A stretch of DNA of 64,000 bases from Saprospiraceae bacterium (GCA_026129545.1 JAHCHX010000001.1:1611501-1675500), one strand, 5' to 3'. Positions 17,235 through 26,698 are shown, counted from the stretch's first letter. Numbers and translations are program-made. Notes: a model not told the origin generated them from the sequence alone.

Positions 17235-20200
17235 ATGAAACAGACCTTACAACTGATTACACGTCTGATGACTCCTCGCAACCACGCAAGTCTTTTTTTT
17301 CTCCCTTTGATTATCGCGCTTTGCCCCCCTGCCCTTCGAGCGCAGTCGTTTATCATCGGGGCAAACAACGGAAGCAACACGAACATGAGTTACCCCACGC
17401 CTTTTGGCGACGACCGTTCGAGTACCCGAGCACAGTACCTCTATCGCGCCTCAGAGTTGGTGAATGCAGGCGTGTCAGAGGGTAACATCATCAAATTGGG
17501 CTTTTTTGTGGAAAGCCTCAACGACGCAGGCGTGCATGACAATTACACCATCAAATTGCTGCTGACCAGTTCCGTCTCGCTCATTGCGGGCACATGGCAA
17601 GATGGCGCGCAAATACTTTATGGGCCAGTCAACTATACACCAACACTCGGGCTGAATGAGTTTGCGCTTTCAGCTCCTTTTTACTGGAACGGAGCATCCA
17701 ACGCCAATCTGGTCGTGGAAATCTGTCACTATCCGCCTAACCCAGGACCTTTTGCATCCAACAATGCATCCGTGCAATGGACTACGGGATTGGCGTTCAA
17801 TGGCTCGCGTACGAGAGCGCAAAACAACAATACCGACATTTGTTCAACAACGGCAAACAATGAAGATGGCACCCCGACCAACCGCCCCGTCCTCCATCTC
17901 ACCTTCTGCTACCCACCCACGGCGCTCACATTGAATAACGTGACCTCCACGACAGCCACCGCGAACTGGACCGCTCCGGCGGGCGGCGACCCGGCTGGAT
18001 ACGACTACACCTACGGCCTGGAAGGTTACGTCCCAGGCAGCGTGGGTAGTGCGCTCGGCGGCGGCTCCACTACCACGCCCAACGCTACCATCACCGGACT
18101 GAATGGCATCACCACATACGCACTTTGGGTGCGCTCCGACTGTGGCGACGGGGTGAGCAGATGGACTGGCCCGCTTAACTTCACAACCGACCCAAGCTGC
18201 AACGATATTTTCGCAGACCCTGGCGGATTTGCATTTCCATATAGCGCAGACACGAGTGTTCTAAAGACACTTTGCCCGGATATTCCAGACAATGCGTTGA
18301 CCATTTCTTTTTTTACTCCCATCTCAATCGGTAGTGGAGACACTTTGCGGATTTACAATGGCAACGACACCTTGTCGCCACTATTGGCAGCATTAACTGG
18401 AGTATATGACGACCCGGTTCCGGGGCCATTTACAGCCAGCTCAGCCTCTGGTTGTCTGACGTTTTATTTCACCTCTGACGAGACCGATGAGGGCAACGGA
18501 TGGATAGCTATTCTAAGCTGCGCCCCCTTAGAGCCTGACACCTGTTACCCCGTGCTTGGGCTTGAAGCGACCAATATCACATTCACGGGAGCCAATATGT
18601 CGTGGCAAGAGATTTTTGGTGCCGCCGACTACGATTGGGAGTTGGTGGAGCTTCCCTATGTCGGCTCATCGTCCGTGATACAATCGGCCACGGGATATGT
18701 GGGCAGTTCGGTCAATTTCAACAGTTTGGAAGCTGGCACGGCCTACCAATTTGCCATTCGCAGCAATTGTGTCAACAATTTTAGCAGTGATTGGGACACC
18801 TTAGTGTTCATTATCCCTGTCAACTGCAATGGCATAGAGATACAGTGTCTTTCGCCCGCAATGTTTAGCGCCGCCAAAACGGGCATCTGGAATTCCAACG
18901 AGTGCGGCTCCAACTCTCCCGGCAAGGAGCGCGTGTTCCGATTTGTAGCCCCGCACACTCGCTCCTACTCTTTCGAGGTAACAAACGCCTCCGGCGGTTT
19001 TGTCAATTATTTCTACAAAATAGCAAGCGATGACTGCAACGGGGACGACTGGCAATGTATAGGCGATTTTAATGTGCCGGGCAGCTCGTCTTTTCCCCCC
19101 ATACCCGATGCCACATTGACCGCTGGAACGCTCTACTACATACTTGCCGACCCACAAGTGACCACCAACGTATCTCAAACTTTCAGAATCACGGATTGTG
19201 GCGTGCCAAATGACCAACCTGAAGATGCCATCGAGATTATCGTTGGCTCGCCCTGCCTCAGCAATGTGTACTCCAACGTCGGCGCTACAGTTGACCCCGA
19301 CGAACCTAACCCCGACGTAGATGATTCGGATGGCTTGGTCGGTCGCTGGCTCGATGCTGCGGACGAAACGGTGTGGTTCAAGTTCCAAGCGCCGCCCTCC
19401 GGCACTGTCACCATCTTCACGGACCCATTCGGCACACATCAGCCCAACGACGACACGCAGGTGGCGCTCTACCGCGTCGGCGACCCATCGGACTATTCCA
19501 CTTATGAGCTGTTGGTCAGTGACGAGAACAACGGCAACACCTATCTGGGTTTCAACTCTGTGGTGTCCTATTCGGGTTTAGTGGACGGTGATTACTACTA
19601 CATTCAGGTGGACGGCTGGGGTGTCAATAGCGGGGCATTTTGCATCTCGGTGCTCGAAACAGTCGAACGGGTGGAAGAGGCCAACTGCGACATTGATTTC
19701 TTTGTCGCCAACGTCAATGAGGAAAAGTGGTACAACATCTATGCTACGGTCAACGACCTTGACATCGGCCCCTTGGTGGCGGCCATCAACCCCCACGGAC
19801 TCAACTTGGACACCGTGTTTTGTCGCGCTTTGAAGTACGACGAGATTCCATATTCATCGCCCAACTTTCCCTATCTGCCGCTCTATTACAATTTTTCCTC
19901 CTCTCAATCATTCACGGGCAACGTCTCGCTGCGCCTGTTTTTCACCAACGCTGAATTTGCCGCGTTGAAAGACAGCGCCAACGCGCCCGCAGCCACGCTG
20001 AGCGAGCTCGAAGTCACCCGTTTCAACGGAGACACTTCCGACTGTTTCATGACGAACAATGCAGGGGCGTTCCATTTAATCAGCGGGGTCAATCCCGTGC
20101 CAATGGTCGGAACATTTTACTTGGAATTTAGCACAGATTCATTGGGCGAGTTTGGCGCAAGGCTTGATGCCCTCGCGCTCCCGCTGCAACTCAAATCATT

Positions 20201-20729
20201 CAGCGGAAAGGTGGAAAGCACATACAACTTGCTCGAATGGACCACCCTAACAGAGCAAAACGTGCAGTGGCACATCGTCGAGCGTTCGCTCAACGGAAGC
20301 ACTTGGGTAGAGGTGGGGAGGAAGCCCGGCCAAGCGAACTCGACCGAACCGCTCTATTATTTTCTGGAAGACCGCCTGCCTCCCGCCAAGGCATATTATC
20401 GCCTCCGCTCGGTGGATTTTGATGGCACTGTCTCCATGTCGCAAGTCATCCTGCTGACGCGGCGCTCGGAGGTGTTTGGCATCACAAGCGCGTTCCCGTC
20501 CCCCATGAGCGACGGGCTGACCGTTCAGTTCAACACCCAACAGGAGGAGGACGCGGTCGTTCGGTTGACCGACATCGTGGGACGTGTTGTATTGGAACAA
20601 CCCTTGTTCTCAGGAAAAGGCATCAATACCGTCCACCTTTCGGTGCACAATCTGCCAGCCGGCGTTTTTCTCGTCACCGTCGCAAACGACACCGCCGTGT
20701 CGGCACCAGTTCGAGTGGTGAAGCAATAG
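17235..20729 (+). CDS. Large secreted T9SS cargo with fibronectin type III and CUB-like domains
   Basis: 1164 aa from the ATG at 17235, chosen because it gives a clear signal peptide (LFFLPLIIALCPPALRAQ); the frame is open upstream but without similarity. Visible modules: an N-terminal beta-sandwich (about 40-235), FN3 repeats (about 236-330 starting PTALTLNNVTSTTATANW, and about 455-540), a CUB-like section with paired cysteines between them (about 330-450), further Ig-like and pre-peptidase-like stretches with Asp-rich loops, and a C-terminal T9SS type A sorting domain of about 80 residues (FPSPMSDGLTVQF, GRVVLEQPL, LPAGVFLVTV). Exported through the Sec and T9SS routes to the cell surface or medium. 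No catalytic motif seen; likely adhesion or matrix binding. Confidence 0.85.
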   Translation: MKQTLQLITRLMTPRNHASLFFLPLIIALCPPALRAQSFIIGANNGSNTNMSYPTPFGDDRSSTRAQYLYRASELVNAGVSEGNIIKLGFFVESLNDAGVHDNYTIKLLLTSSVSLIAGTWQDGAQILYGPVNYTPTLGLNEFALSAPFYWNGASNANLVVEICHYPPNPGPFASNNASVQWTTGLAFNGSRTRAQNNNTDICSTTANNEDGTPTNRPVLHLTFCYPPTALTLNNVTSTTATANWTAPAGGDPAGYDYTYGLEGYVPGSVGSALGGGSTTTPNATITGLNGITTYALWVRSDCGDGVSRWTGPLNFTTDPSCNDIFADPGGFAFPYSADTSVLKTLCPDIPDNALTISFFTPISIGSGDTLRIYNGNDTLSPLLAALTGVYDDPVPGPFTASSASGCLTFYFTSDETDEGNGWIAILSCAPLEPDTCYPVLGLEATNITFTGANMSWQEIFGAADYDWELVELPYVGSSSVIQSATGYVGSSVNFNSLEAGTAYQFAIRSNCVNNFSSDWDTLVFIIPVNCNGIEIQCLSPAMFSAAKTGIWNSNECGSNSPGKERVFRFVAPHTRSYSFEVTNASGGFVNYFYKIASDDCNGDDWQCIGDFNVPGSSSFPPIPDATLTAGTLYYILADPQVTTNVSQTFRITDCGVPNDQPEDAIEIIVGSPCLSNVYSNVGATVDPDEPNPDVDDSDGLVGRWLDAADETVWFKFQAPPSGTVTIFTDPFGTHQPNDDTQVALYRVGDPSDYSTYELLVSDENNGNTYLGFNSVVSYSGLVDGDYYYIQVDGWGVNSGAFCISVLETVERVEEANCDIDFFVANVNEEKWYNIYATVNDLDIGPLVAAINPHGLNLDTVFCRALKYDEIPYSSPNFPYLPLYYNFSSSQSFTGNVSLRLFFTNAEFAALKDSANAPAATLSELEVTRFNGDTSDCFMTNNAGAFHLISGVNPVPMVGTFYLEFSTDSLGEFGARLDALALPLQLKSFSGKVESTYNLLEWTTLTEQNVQWHIVERSLNGSTWVEVGRKPGQANSTEPLYYFLEDRLPPAKAYYRLRSVDFDGTVSMSQVILLTRRSEVFGITSAFPSPMSDGLTVQFNTQQEEDAVVRLTDIVGRVVLEQPLFSGKGINTVHLSVHNLPAGVFLVTVANDTAVSAPVRVVKQ

Positions 20730-20755
20730 AGGCCGCCTCATAAGTTTGAATACTG

Positions 20756-20830
20756 ACAGGATTGACAACATTTCCAGGATTTTTTCCCAAAAAGGGGGGG
20801 GCAATCCTGTGAATGTTGTCAATCCTGTCA
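20756..20830. repeat. Hairpin element with GACAGGATTGAC ends; likely bidirectional terminator
   Basis: The 18-bp arm GACAGGATTGACAACATT pairs perfectly with its inverse at the other end; after a 2-bp mismatch, CAGGATT pairs with AATCCTG. The apex is a run of A and G. It lies between two convergent genes (stops at 20729 and 20891). A related hairpin is at 46743-46812. Confidence 0.75.
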
Positions 20831-20890
20831 ACAACTCTCAAACTATTCAAACTCTGTCCGCTCCGCCTAGCGGGGCAAGCCCTCAAACAA

Positions 20891-22075
20891 TCAATAATAC
20901 CGCCCCATCATCGGGTGCTCAACGATGGCTCGTTTCAGTTCGAGAAAATCCACGTCGCCTTGGTAGCTCCACACCACCTTGCCGCCGGGTTCTACAAGAA
21001 GTGTGTAGGGCAAGGCACCGTTCCAATTTTTATCCACTGCCTCGATAAGGGCATACTTGTCGTTTTCGGAAAAAAGGTAGTTCGTCACCGCCGACTGTCT
21101 GCCTTTTAGAAAATCCAGCACTTTTTCTTCCTGTTCGGGTTTGTCGGCGGAGATGGAGACAAACTCAAAATCGCGCTCGCCATACATCCGCTGTATCTCG
21201 ATGAAAGACGGGTATTCTCTCACACAAGGCCCACACCAAGTGGCCCACACATTCACGAGGCGCAACTTTTTGGAATCCTCATTTTTTAAAAGTGCCTGCA
21301 CGCCTTTCACGTCCAACTTGTTGAGCGTCACTTTGCGCTTGGCCCAATCGCGCTCGGCTTTTTCTTTGAGGTCAGCTTTCCAAGCCCATTTGGTGGAGCA
21401 GCCAAAGGTTTTCGTGACGGGGTCTGCGATGGTGCCACCTGATAGAATGGCATCAATCGCCGCACGAGCATCTTCGGCATTGGCGCTGCCGGGTTTCTCG
21501 GACTTGTCGAGGCGACCTGTGTAGCGCAGTTTTTTCGCTGCATCAAAAATAAAAACATGGGGTGTGGCAACGGGACCATACTGCAAAGAGGCGGCGTGGG
21601 TGTCGCCGTCATAGAGGTAGGGGAAATTGAATTTTTTGTACTCCGCGCGAAGTTTGCCCGCTTCATAGTCGTCGTTCAAATCGCTATATCCCAGTTCCTC
21701 CGGCAGCAGGCCCAATGGACTGTTGGGCGAAATGGCGACCACCGCCACGCTCTTTCCCTTGTAGTCGTTCGTCAGGGCGATGATGCGGTCTTCATAAGCC
21801 TGTGCGGTGGGGCAGTGGTTGCAAGTGAAAACGACCACCAATGCCTTTGCATCCTTGAAGTCTTGCAAGGTGTAGTACCGGCCATCCACGTCGGGCAGGT
21901 TAAAGTCTGGCGCATCCGCCCCGATGTCGAGGGTTTTCACATTTTGCTTCGCAACAAGCTGTGGCTGGCCGGGAGCGGTGGGTTGCTGCACCGATTGACT
22001 TGCCTGATTGGGCGACGATTGGCAAGCAGCCAGCATGAGCGCAAAAAAGGGGACGAGGTAAGGTTGAATTTTCAT
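20891..22075 (-). CDS. Lipoprotein with two thioredoxin-like folds
   Basis: 394 aa. Signal peptide with lipobox LAAC (Cys18), so membrane-anchored outside the cytoplasm. First fold (about 48-215): a peroxiredoxin/AhpC-like unit, VVVFTCNHCPTAQAYEDR, with C85-x2-C88. Second fold (about 255-394): TlpA/ResA-like, VNVWATWCGPCVREYPS, with C281-x2-C284 and a cis-Pro segment GALPYTLLVEPGG. The thiol pairs suggest reduction of disulfides or peroxides in the periplasm. The fusion of both units in one lipoprotein is uncommon; physiological partners are unknown. Convergent with the T9SS cargo gene. Confidence 0.85.
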   Translation of the reverse strand: MKIQPYLVPFFALMLAACQSSPNQASQSVQQPTAPGQPQLVAKQNVKTLDIGADAPDFNLPDVDGRYYTLQDFKDAKALVVVFTCNHCPTAQAYEDRIIALTNDYKGKSVAVVAISPNSPLGLLPEELGYSDLNDDYEAGKLRAEYKKFNFPYLYDGDTHAASLQYGPVATPHVFIFDAAKKLRYTGRLDKSEKPGSANAEDARAAIDAILSGGTIADPVTKTFGCSTKWAWKADLKEKAERDWAKRKVTLNKLDVKGVQALLKNEDSKKLRLVNVWATWCGPCVREYPSFIEIQRMYGERDFEFVSISADKPEQEEKVLDFLKGRQSAVTNYLFSENDKYALIEAVDKNWNGALPYTLLVEPGGKVVWSYQGDVDFLELKRAIVEHPMMGRYY

Positions 22076-22138
22076 GTCAACAGATTTTTTTTCAGTAACG
22101 ACAGGATGGCGAAGATAGGAACACCACCCAAACCCTCA

Positions 22139-23332
22139 TCAGCCCGGCAGTGATATTTTGCCCATCCCCACCAACGGCACTCCGCCCAGCACCGCGCCTT
22201 CCATCGCCTCGCCTGCCACGGATTCATTGGCCAACACCGCAAAAAGAACCGCTTCCTTTGCGTCGCCATCCACGCCCAACACACGCATCGGGCGAATCTT
22301 CCAACCTCGAAAATTGTTTTTCAAATACTGCACAATCAACGGGTTGTGAGCACCGCCGCCGCTGAGATAGAGCGACGGTTCGTGTTGGTGTGCGACGCTG
22401 TTCAAAGCATCCGCGATAGTGTCGGAGGTAAGGCGAGTGAGCGTGGCGAACAAGTCATAAGGGTTGGGGTTTCCTTTGGGTAGTTGGCGCACTGCGGCCT
22501 CGACCCAGCGAGTGGAAAAAAGTTCGGGCCCAGTGGTTTTGGGGAGGGGCTTGGCGAAAAAAGGCTCCGCTTTAAAAATGTCGAGCAAGCGTTCATCCAC
22601 CCGCCCTGCTTTGGCGAGGAGTGCCTCCTCGTCGAAAGGAACATCGAACAAAGCGCGAGCAAAGGCATCCAAAAGTGTGTTGCCCGGGCCTGTGTCCGTT
22701 GCAAATGCCTTTGTGGGATTGCCGTCGGCAGGCAGATAAGTGAAATTGGCGATGCCGCCGATATTGAGCAAAAAGCGTTCTTCTCCATTTTTTGAAAACA
22801 AATAATAGTCGCCGTAAAGGGCAAGCGGAGCGCCTTCGCCACCTGCCGCCAAGTGTTTTTGCCGAAAATCGGATATTGTGACAATGCCCGTGCGACGAGC
22901 GATATGGTCGCCGTCGCCAATTTGCAAGGTCGCGTTGGGGTAATCGGGCAGGCCATGCAACACACGGGGCGCGTGAAACACCGTCTGCCCATGACTTGCT
23001 ACCAAATCCACCTCAGAGGCGGCAACGCCCCATTCCAAAAGGCATTGGTTGACGATGCTCGCGTGGCGCTCGGCCACCAGCGCATTGAGCAAGACGAGGT
23101 GCTGAAAATCAATTTCTTTTTGGGCAAAAACTCGCCGTATTTCCGCCTTGAAATGTCCGTCGTAAGGCACGGTCTTGAATCGCTCGACCTTTACGCGCGT
23201 GCGTTGCCCGGCACCACTAAATGCGCACAGCGCGACATCTAGGCCATCCAACGAGGTGCCGGACATGAGACCGATGATGCGTCGGCGACGCTTGCGGGCG
23301 ATGGCGGCGAGTTGACGAATGTGCTGCTTCAT
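22139..23332 (-). CDS. anmK: Anhydro-N-acetylmuramic acid kinase
   Basis: Phosphorylates and hydrolyses 1,6-anhydro-MurNAc to MurNAc-6-phosphate in cell-wall recycling. 397 aa, slightly longer than the usual 370. The ASKHA-fold ATP-binding motif GLMSGTSLDGLDVALC (21-36) and the second phosphate loop (NIGGIANFTYLP, ATDTGPGNTLLD) are clear; LYLSGGGAHNPL is the adenosine motif. Copy 2 of the dispersed repeat begins 5 bp upstream of the start codon, so the repeat forms the leader of this gene. No MurQ or other recycling gene is adjacent. Confidence 0.95.
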   Translation of the reverse strand: MKQHIRQLAAIARKRRRRIIGLMSGTSLDGLDVALCAFSGAGQRTRVKVERFKTVPYDGHFKAEIRRVFAQKEIDFQHLVLLNALVAERHASIVNQCLLEWGVAASEVDLVASHGQTVFHAPRVLHGLPDYPNATLQIGDGDHIARRTGIVTISDFRQKHLAAGGEGAPLALYGDYYLFSKNGEERFLLNIGGIANFTYLPADGNPTKAFATDTGPGNTLLDAFARALFDVPFDEEALLAKAGRVDERLLDIFKAEPFFAKPLPKTTGPELFSTRWVEAAVRQLPKGNPNPYDLFATLTRLTSDTIADALNSVAHQHEPSLYLSGGGAHNPLIVQYLKNNFRGWKIRPMRVLGVDGDAKEAVLFAVLANESVAGEAMEGAVLGGVPLVGMGKISLPG

Positions 23333-23337
23333 AATTT

Positions 23338-23441
23338 TTACCTTGATTCGCCATGGTTTATCAGTTCACCATGATTGCTCTCCATGGACTTTAAGCGGAC
23401 TGCCCTTGTAGCCATGTCCCAAACTTGGCGACGTGAGGTAT
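23338..23441. repeat. Dispersed ~105-bp palindromic element, copy 2
   Basis: The most divergent copy: it begins TTTACCTTGATTCGCC and ends with AACTTGGCGACGTGAGGTATC, the same variant end as copy 1, where copies 3 and 4 have CCTAACGG. It begins 5 bp upstream of the anmK start. Confidence 0.7.
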
Positions 23442-23530
23442 CGAGGGTGTGCCCGCCCGCTGTTCGGGCGATTTGCCATCGGCAAACGTAGGGAAAAAAC
23501 GCACCTCACATTCGACAAGTTTTCTCAGTA

Positions 23531-23565
23531 CAGCATGATTGATGTCCTTGATTTTGAATGGATTG
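23531..23565. repeat. Fragment of the dispersed repeat
   Basis: CATGATTGATGTCCTTGATT followed by TTGAATGGATTG matches the middle of copies 3 and 4 and lacks both conserved ends. It is closer to the copy-3/4 type than to the neighbouring copy 2. Confidence 0.55.
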
Positions 23566-23643
23566 AAACTTCAATTATACTGAAAACCTGACGACACGAG
23601 ACACAAGAGGCTTGTTTTTCCCAAAAAAAGAACACTCTAACAC

Positions 23644-23651
23644 TACTTTTG
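23644..23651 (+). promoter_or_regulatory. Bacteroidota -7 box (TACTTTTG) for the Rieske oxygenase gene
   Basis: Matches TAnnTTTG and lies 76 bp upstream of the start codon at 23728. No clear -33 TTG at the right distance was confirmed. Confidence 0.4.
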
Positions 23652-23727
23652 GCTTCCAGATTTTTCGTCAAGCGGTTCAGGGGAATTGCGGACGAACGCT
23701 GCCTTGCTGATTCAACCGTCATTTGTC

Positions 23728-24810
23728 ATGTATCAAATAGAGCCTGATATTCGTCGCGCCACCACCCTACCCGGCGCGTTTTACAATTCGCCAGAGGGTT
23801 TTGCCTCCTATCGGGAGCAAATTTTTGCCCGGTCGTGGCAAATGGTCACACACGCGGAAGCGCTCGTGAAGTTGCCTTTCGATGCCATGCCATTTCAGTT
23901 CATGGACAAGTTTATAGAGGAGCCGCTGCTGTTGTTGCGCGACGCGGACAACACCTTGCGCTGTATGTCAAACGTCTGCACGCACCGAGGGAAAATTTTG
24001 GTGGAACATCCGGGCAAACTCGAGCGCGGCATCGTCTGTGGTTATCATGGCCGGCGCTTTCTTTTGAACGGAAATTTTGCCGCGATGCCCGAAACCGAGG
24101 GGATGGAAAATTTTCCATGCGCCGACGACAATCTAACTCAAATCCCTGTGCGACAATGGAGGCAGTTTGTGTTCACCTCGCTCGCGCCCGCATTTCCTTT
24201 CGAGGACTGGATTGCCGACATGGAACGCAAAATCGGGTTTATGCCACTGGAGCATTTCCGATTCGACGCGGCACGTTCGCGCGACTATTTGGTGAAGGCA
24301 AACTGGGCTTTGTACTGCGACAACTACCTTGAAGGGTTCCATATTCCGTTCGTTCACAAGGGTTTGGCCACTTCGCTGGATTGGGGAGCCTATCGCACGG
24401 AATTGTTCGACTGGAGCAATGTGCAGGTTGGCGTTTCCAAAGGAGGCGAGGATGTTTTCGACCTTCCCGCCGGGCATGAGGACTACGGACAAGCCATAGC
24501 GGGCTACTACTTCTGGCTTTTTCCCAACATCATGTTCAATTTTTACCCCTGGGGGCTGTCGCTCAATATCGTGCGCCCGTTGCAGTTGGACTTGACCAAA
24601 GTCAGTTTTCGCGCTTATGTCTGGGATGCCTCAAAATTGGGTCGGGGTGCTGGGGCCGATGTTGACCTCGTGGAGCGCGAAGACGAGGCAGTCGTGGAGC
24701 AAGTGCAAATCGGCACCCGCTCGCGGTTCTATCGGCACGGGCGTTTTTCGCCAAAACAGGAGCGAGGGGTGCATCATTTTCACCAGTTGGTGACAAGGAT
24801 GATTTCGTGA
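23728..24810 (+). CDS. Rieske-type aromatic ring-hydroxylating dioxygenase, alpha subunit family
   Basis: 360 aa from the ATG at 23728 (MYQIEPDIRR). The N-terminal Rieske [2Fe-2S] domain has C84-T-H86 and C104-G-Y-H107; the catalytic domain has the mononuclear-iron motif DNYLEGFHIPFVH with H205 and H210. Family enzymes oxygenate aromatic acids, choline-like amines or sterols using an external reductase. No ferredoxin or reductase gene is adjacent, so the substrate and electron donor cannot be assigned. Similar stand-alone proteins of this phylum are annotated as SRPBCC/Rieske proteins. Confidence 0.9.
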   Translation: MYQIEPDIRRATTLPGAFYNSPEGFASYREQIFARSWQMVTHAEALVKLPFDAMPFQFMDKFIEEPLLLLRDADNTLRCMSNVCTHRGKILVEHPGKLERGIVCGYHGRRFLLNGNFAAMPETEGMENFPCADDNLTQIPVRQWRQFVFTSLAPAFPFEDWIADMERKIGFMPLEHFRFDAARSRDYLVKANWALYCDNYLEGFHIPFVHKGLATSLDWGAYRTELFDWSNVQVGVSKGGEDVFDLPAGHEDYGQAIAGYYFWLFPNIMFNFYPWGLSLNIVRPLQLDLTKVSFRAYVWDASKLGRGAGADVDLVEREDEAVVEQVQIGTRSRFYRHGRFSPKQERGVHHFHQLVTRMIS

Positions 24811-24890
24811 ATGGGCCAAAGGCAAAATCGAAGATATTTTTTTGATACCTTTCGCCGCGAAACCCGAGCATTTCTAATCTGACTACTGCC

Positions 24891-25742
24891 ATGAGCAATT
24901 TTTTATTCCGGCTGCTCCCTGCCGCATCGTTGTTTTTATTGTGCCAACACACTGGCTATGCCTCCTGCGCCGATAGTGTGGGCTTAAAAATCAGTTCTGT
25001 GCAGTGTTATGGTTTGCGCAATGGCATCGTCCGCATAGACACCGTTTACGGTGGCGAGAAACCATTTTTTTACTCTCTTGATGGTCAAACTTTTAGCACC
25101 AACCCAACATTCGACCATCTATGGCCGGGCATTTACACGCTCTATGTGCGCGATGCCTCCAACTGTGTGCGTGAATGGCTGGTCAATGTGCCGGAACCTG
25201 AAGAGTTGCGTGTTTATTTGATAACGGATGCCGACACGGTGACAGAGGGGGAGCCGTTCAGGCTAAATGCGATTGTCACCCCAGAAAGCACGCCCATTTC
25301 GGCGATTGAGTGGCGCCCGCCGAATCTGTTTCAAGAGCAGAACATGCTGACGCAAATGACCCGGATATACGAAACCACCACCTTTGCCGTCGAAATCCGA
25401 ACACCCTACGGCTGCCTTGCCCGCGACCAAGCAACCGTGCAGGTGGAAAAAGCCAACCTTTTTTTCCCGAACGTCATCAAACCCGGCAGCAACCAAGATG
25501 CTTATTTCACCATATTCTCAGGGGAAGGGGTGACGAGAGTGGTGCTGATGCAGGTGTTCAGTCGGGGAGGAGGATTGGTGTTCGAGCGGCGCGACTTTGC
25601 GCCCAACGACCCCATAAAAGGCTGGAATGGGCGCTGGCAAGGCAAATACGTCCAATCGGGGGTGTATCCGTGGACAGCTATTGTGGAATACGAGGATGGT
25701 CGGCAAAAGCAATTTCACGGGAACGTCACGGTAGTCAATTGA
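24891..25742 (+). CDS. Secreted protein with gliding-motility-associated C-terminal domain
   Basis: 283 aa with signal peptide (RLLPAASLFLLCQHTGYA), one SprB-like module (residues about 26-105; CYGLRNGIVRIDTVYGG, GIYTLYVRDASNC), a short beta-rich Ig-like section, and a C-terminal CHU_C/gliding-type domain (about 205-283) with FFPNVIKPGSNQDAYFTIF and VFSRGGGLVFERRDF. It would leave the cell by T9SS. It resembles the much longer SprB protein at 26699 in layout, and the two are separated by a DUF4261 gene on the opposite strand. Confidence 0.8.
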   Translation: MSNFLFRLLPAASLFLLCQHTGYASCADSVGLKISSVQCYGLRNGIVRIDTVYGGEKPFFYSLDGQTFSTNPTFDHLWPGIYTLYVRDASNCVREWLVNVPEPEELRVYLITDADTVTEGEPFRLNAIVTPESTPISAIEWRPPNLFQEQNMLTQMTRIYETTTFAVEIRTPYGCLARDQATVQVEKANLFFPNVIKPGSNQDAYFTIFSGEGVTRVVLMQVFSRGGGLVFERRDFAPNDPIKGWNGRWQGKYVQSGVYPWTAIVEYEDGRQKQFHGNVTVVN

Positions 25743-25798
25743 AGCACTTTTGCCCTGCGAGTTTTCGGGGCCTCCCCTCTTCCGGCCCACAACATCAA

Positions 25799-26614
25799 TC
25801 AATATTCCAGTTTGAAGGTATCGCCTTTTTGATATGTGCCTATGGAGCGTTTGGCCGTGAGCGCTTGGCCTTCCACAGTAGTGAATTTTTGGCCGTCCTG
25901 TAGTTTTAGATTGTATTGTATCACGGTCTGTGCCGCATCGTAAAGCACAGCGTGTACTTCCGACAGCGATTGTGGCACGTTGACGATTTCCATGTCCGTG
26001 AAACCGAGTTCTTGCAAGCCCCAAGTGAAGGCGCTACTTTGCTCGCCTTCCTGCGTCATGCCAAAATATGCCCAACAATACACCGGGAGGGTCTGGTGGT
26101 CGCGCATATTTTGCGCAGCAGCCACATAAAAACCTTTGGACAGCAGCAGGTATTGGTCAGCCATGTACACGCCACAGGCATTGGTCTGCTCCATCACGCC
26201 CGCCACGACCGCAGTAAACAACTTGTACAGATCCAATGTCTTGTTTTCGGTGCCAACGACCGAAATAAGCACTTGACTCTGATGGCGAAGCGCCTCTTCG
26301 GTGCCAGATTTCCACAACCAAGAAAGACGGGCGGCGGTGGCGACATCGGCAGCAGGTGCCGGATAATCGAGAAAGGCCACCATCACGGTGGCCGCTCCCG
26401 GCCCCACAAACACGACGGTTTTCTCGCCCACGTTGACCGAATCGGTTTTCAACTTCCAATCTTTTCTCAGCGTGGCCAATATCTTCTGGGCATCAGGTGC
26501 TGTTTTGTCGTTGAGCAGCACGATGCCGCTGACGACTTTTTGTTCCAATTTTTGGGCAATGATATTTTTAGAAAAAATGGCGAGCAGCGCCGCAACGAGT
26601 ATGATCAATCGCAT
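25799..26614 (-). CDS. DUF4261-type protein with N-terminal signal peptide
   Basis: 271 aa from the ATG at 26614 (MRLIILVAALLAIFSKNIIAQ), a clear signal peptide. The body (GPGAATVMVAFLDYPAPAADVATAA, WLWKSGTEEALRHQSQVLISVVG, NACGVYMADQ, LPVYCWAYFGM) fits the DUF4261 pattern, here attached to an export signal although many homologues are cytoplasmic. No catalytic residues can be named. It lies between two surface-protein genes; whether it serves them is not shown. Confidence 0.7.
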   Translation of the reverse strand: MRLIILVAALLAIFSKNIIAQKLEQKVVSGIVLLNDKTAPDAQKILATLRKDWKLKTDSVNVGEKTVVFVGPGAATVMVAFLDYPAPAADVATAARLSWLWKSGTEEALRHQSQVLISVVGTENKTLDLYKLFTAVVAGVMEQTNACGVYMADQYLLLSKGFYVAAAQNMRDHQTLPVYCWAYFGMTQEGEQSSAFTWGLQELGFTDMEIVNVPQSLSEVHAVLYDAAQTVIQYNLKLQDGQKFTTVEGQALTAKRSIGTYQKGDTFKLEY

Positions 26615-26698
26615 GGTGGGTTCGAGTAGTTTTTGAAAATGCGGCACAAGAACGATGGAATTTTTCTTTTGGTCTTGAAACCACTGTGAAAACTCCCC

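Larger units (their letters stand above)
23333..23727. other. Intergenic region with a dispersed repeat copy and a partial second copy
   Basis: About 395 bp. 23338-23441 is copy 2 of the 105-bp repeat; 23531-23565 is a fragment (CATGATTGATGTCCTTGATT) of another copy. Between them are TTTGCC/GGCAAA (23472-23486) and an inverted ACGTGAGGT/ACCTCAC pair. The right part carries the promoter box of the Rieske gene. No ORF seen. Confidence 0.6.
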
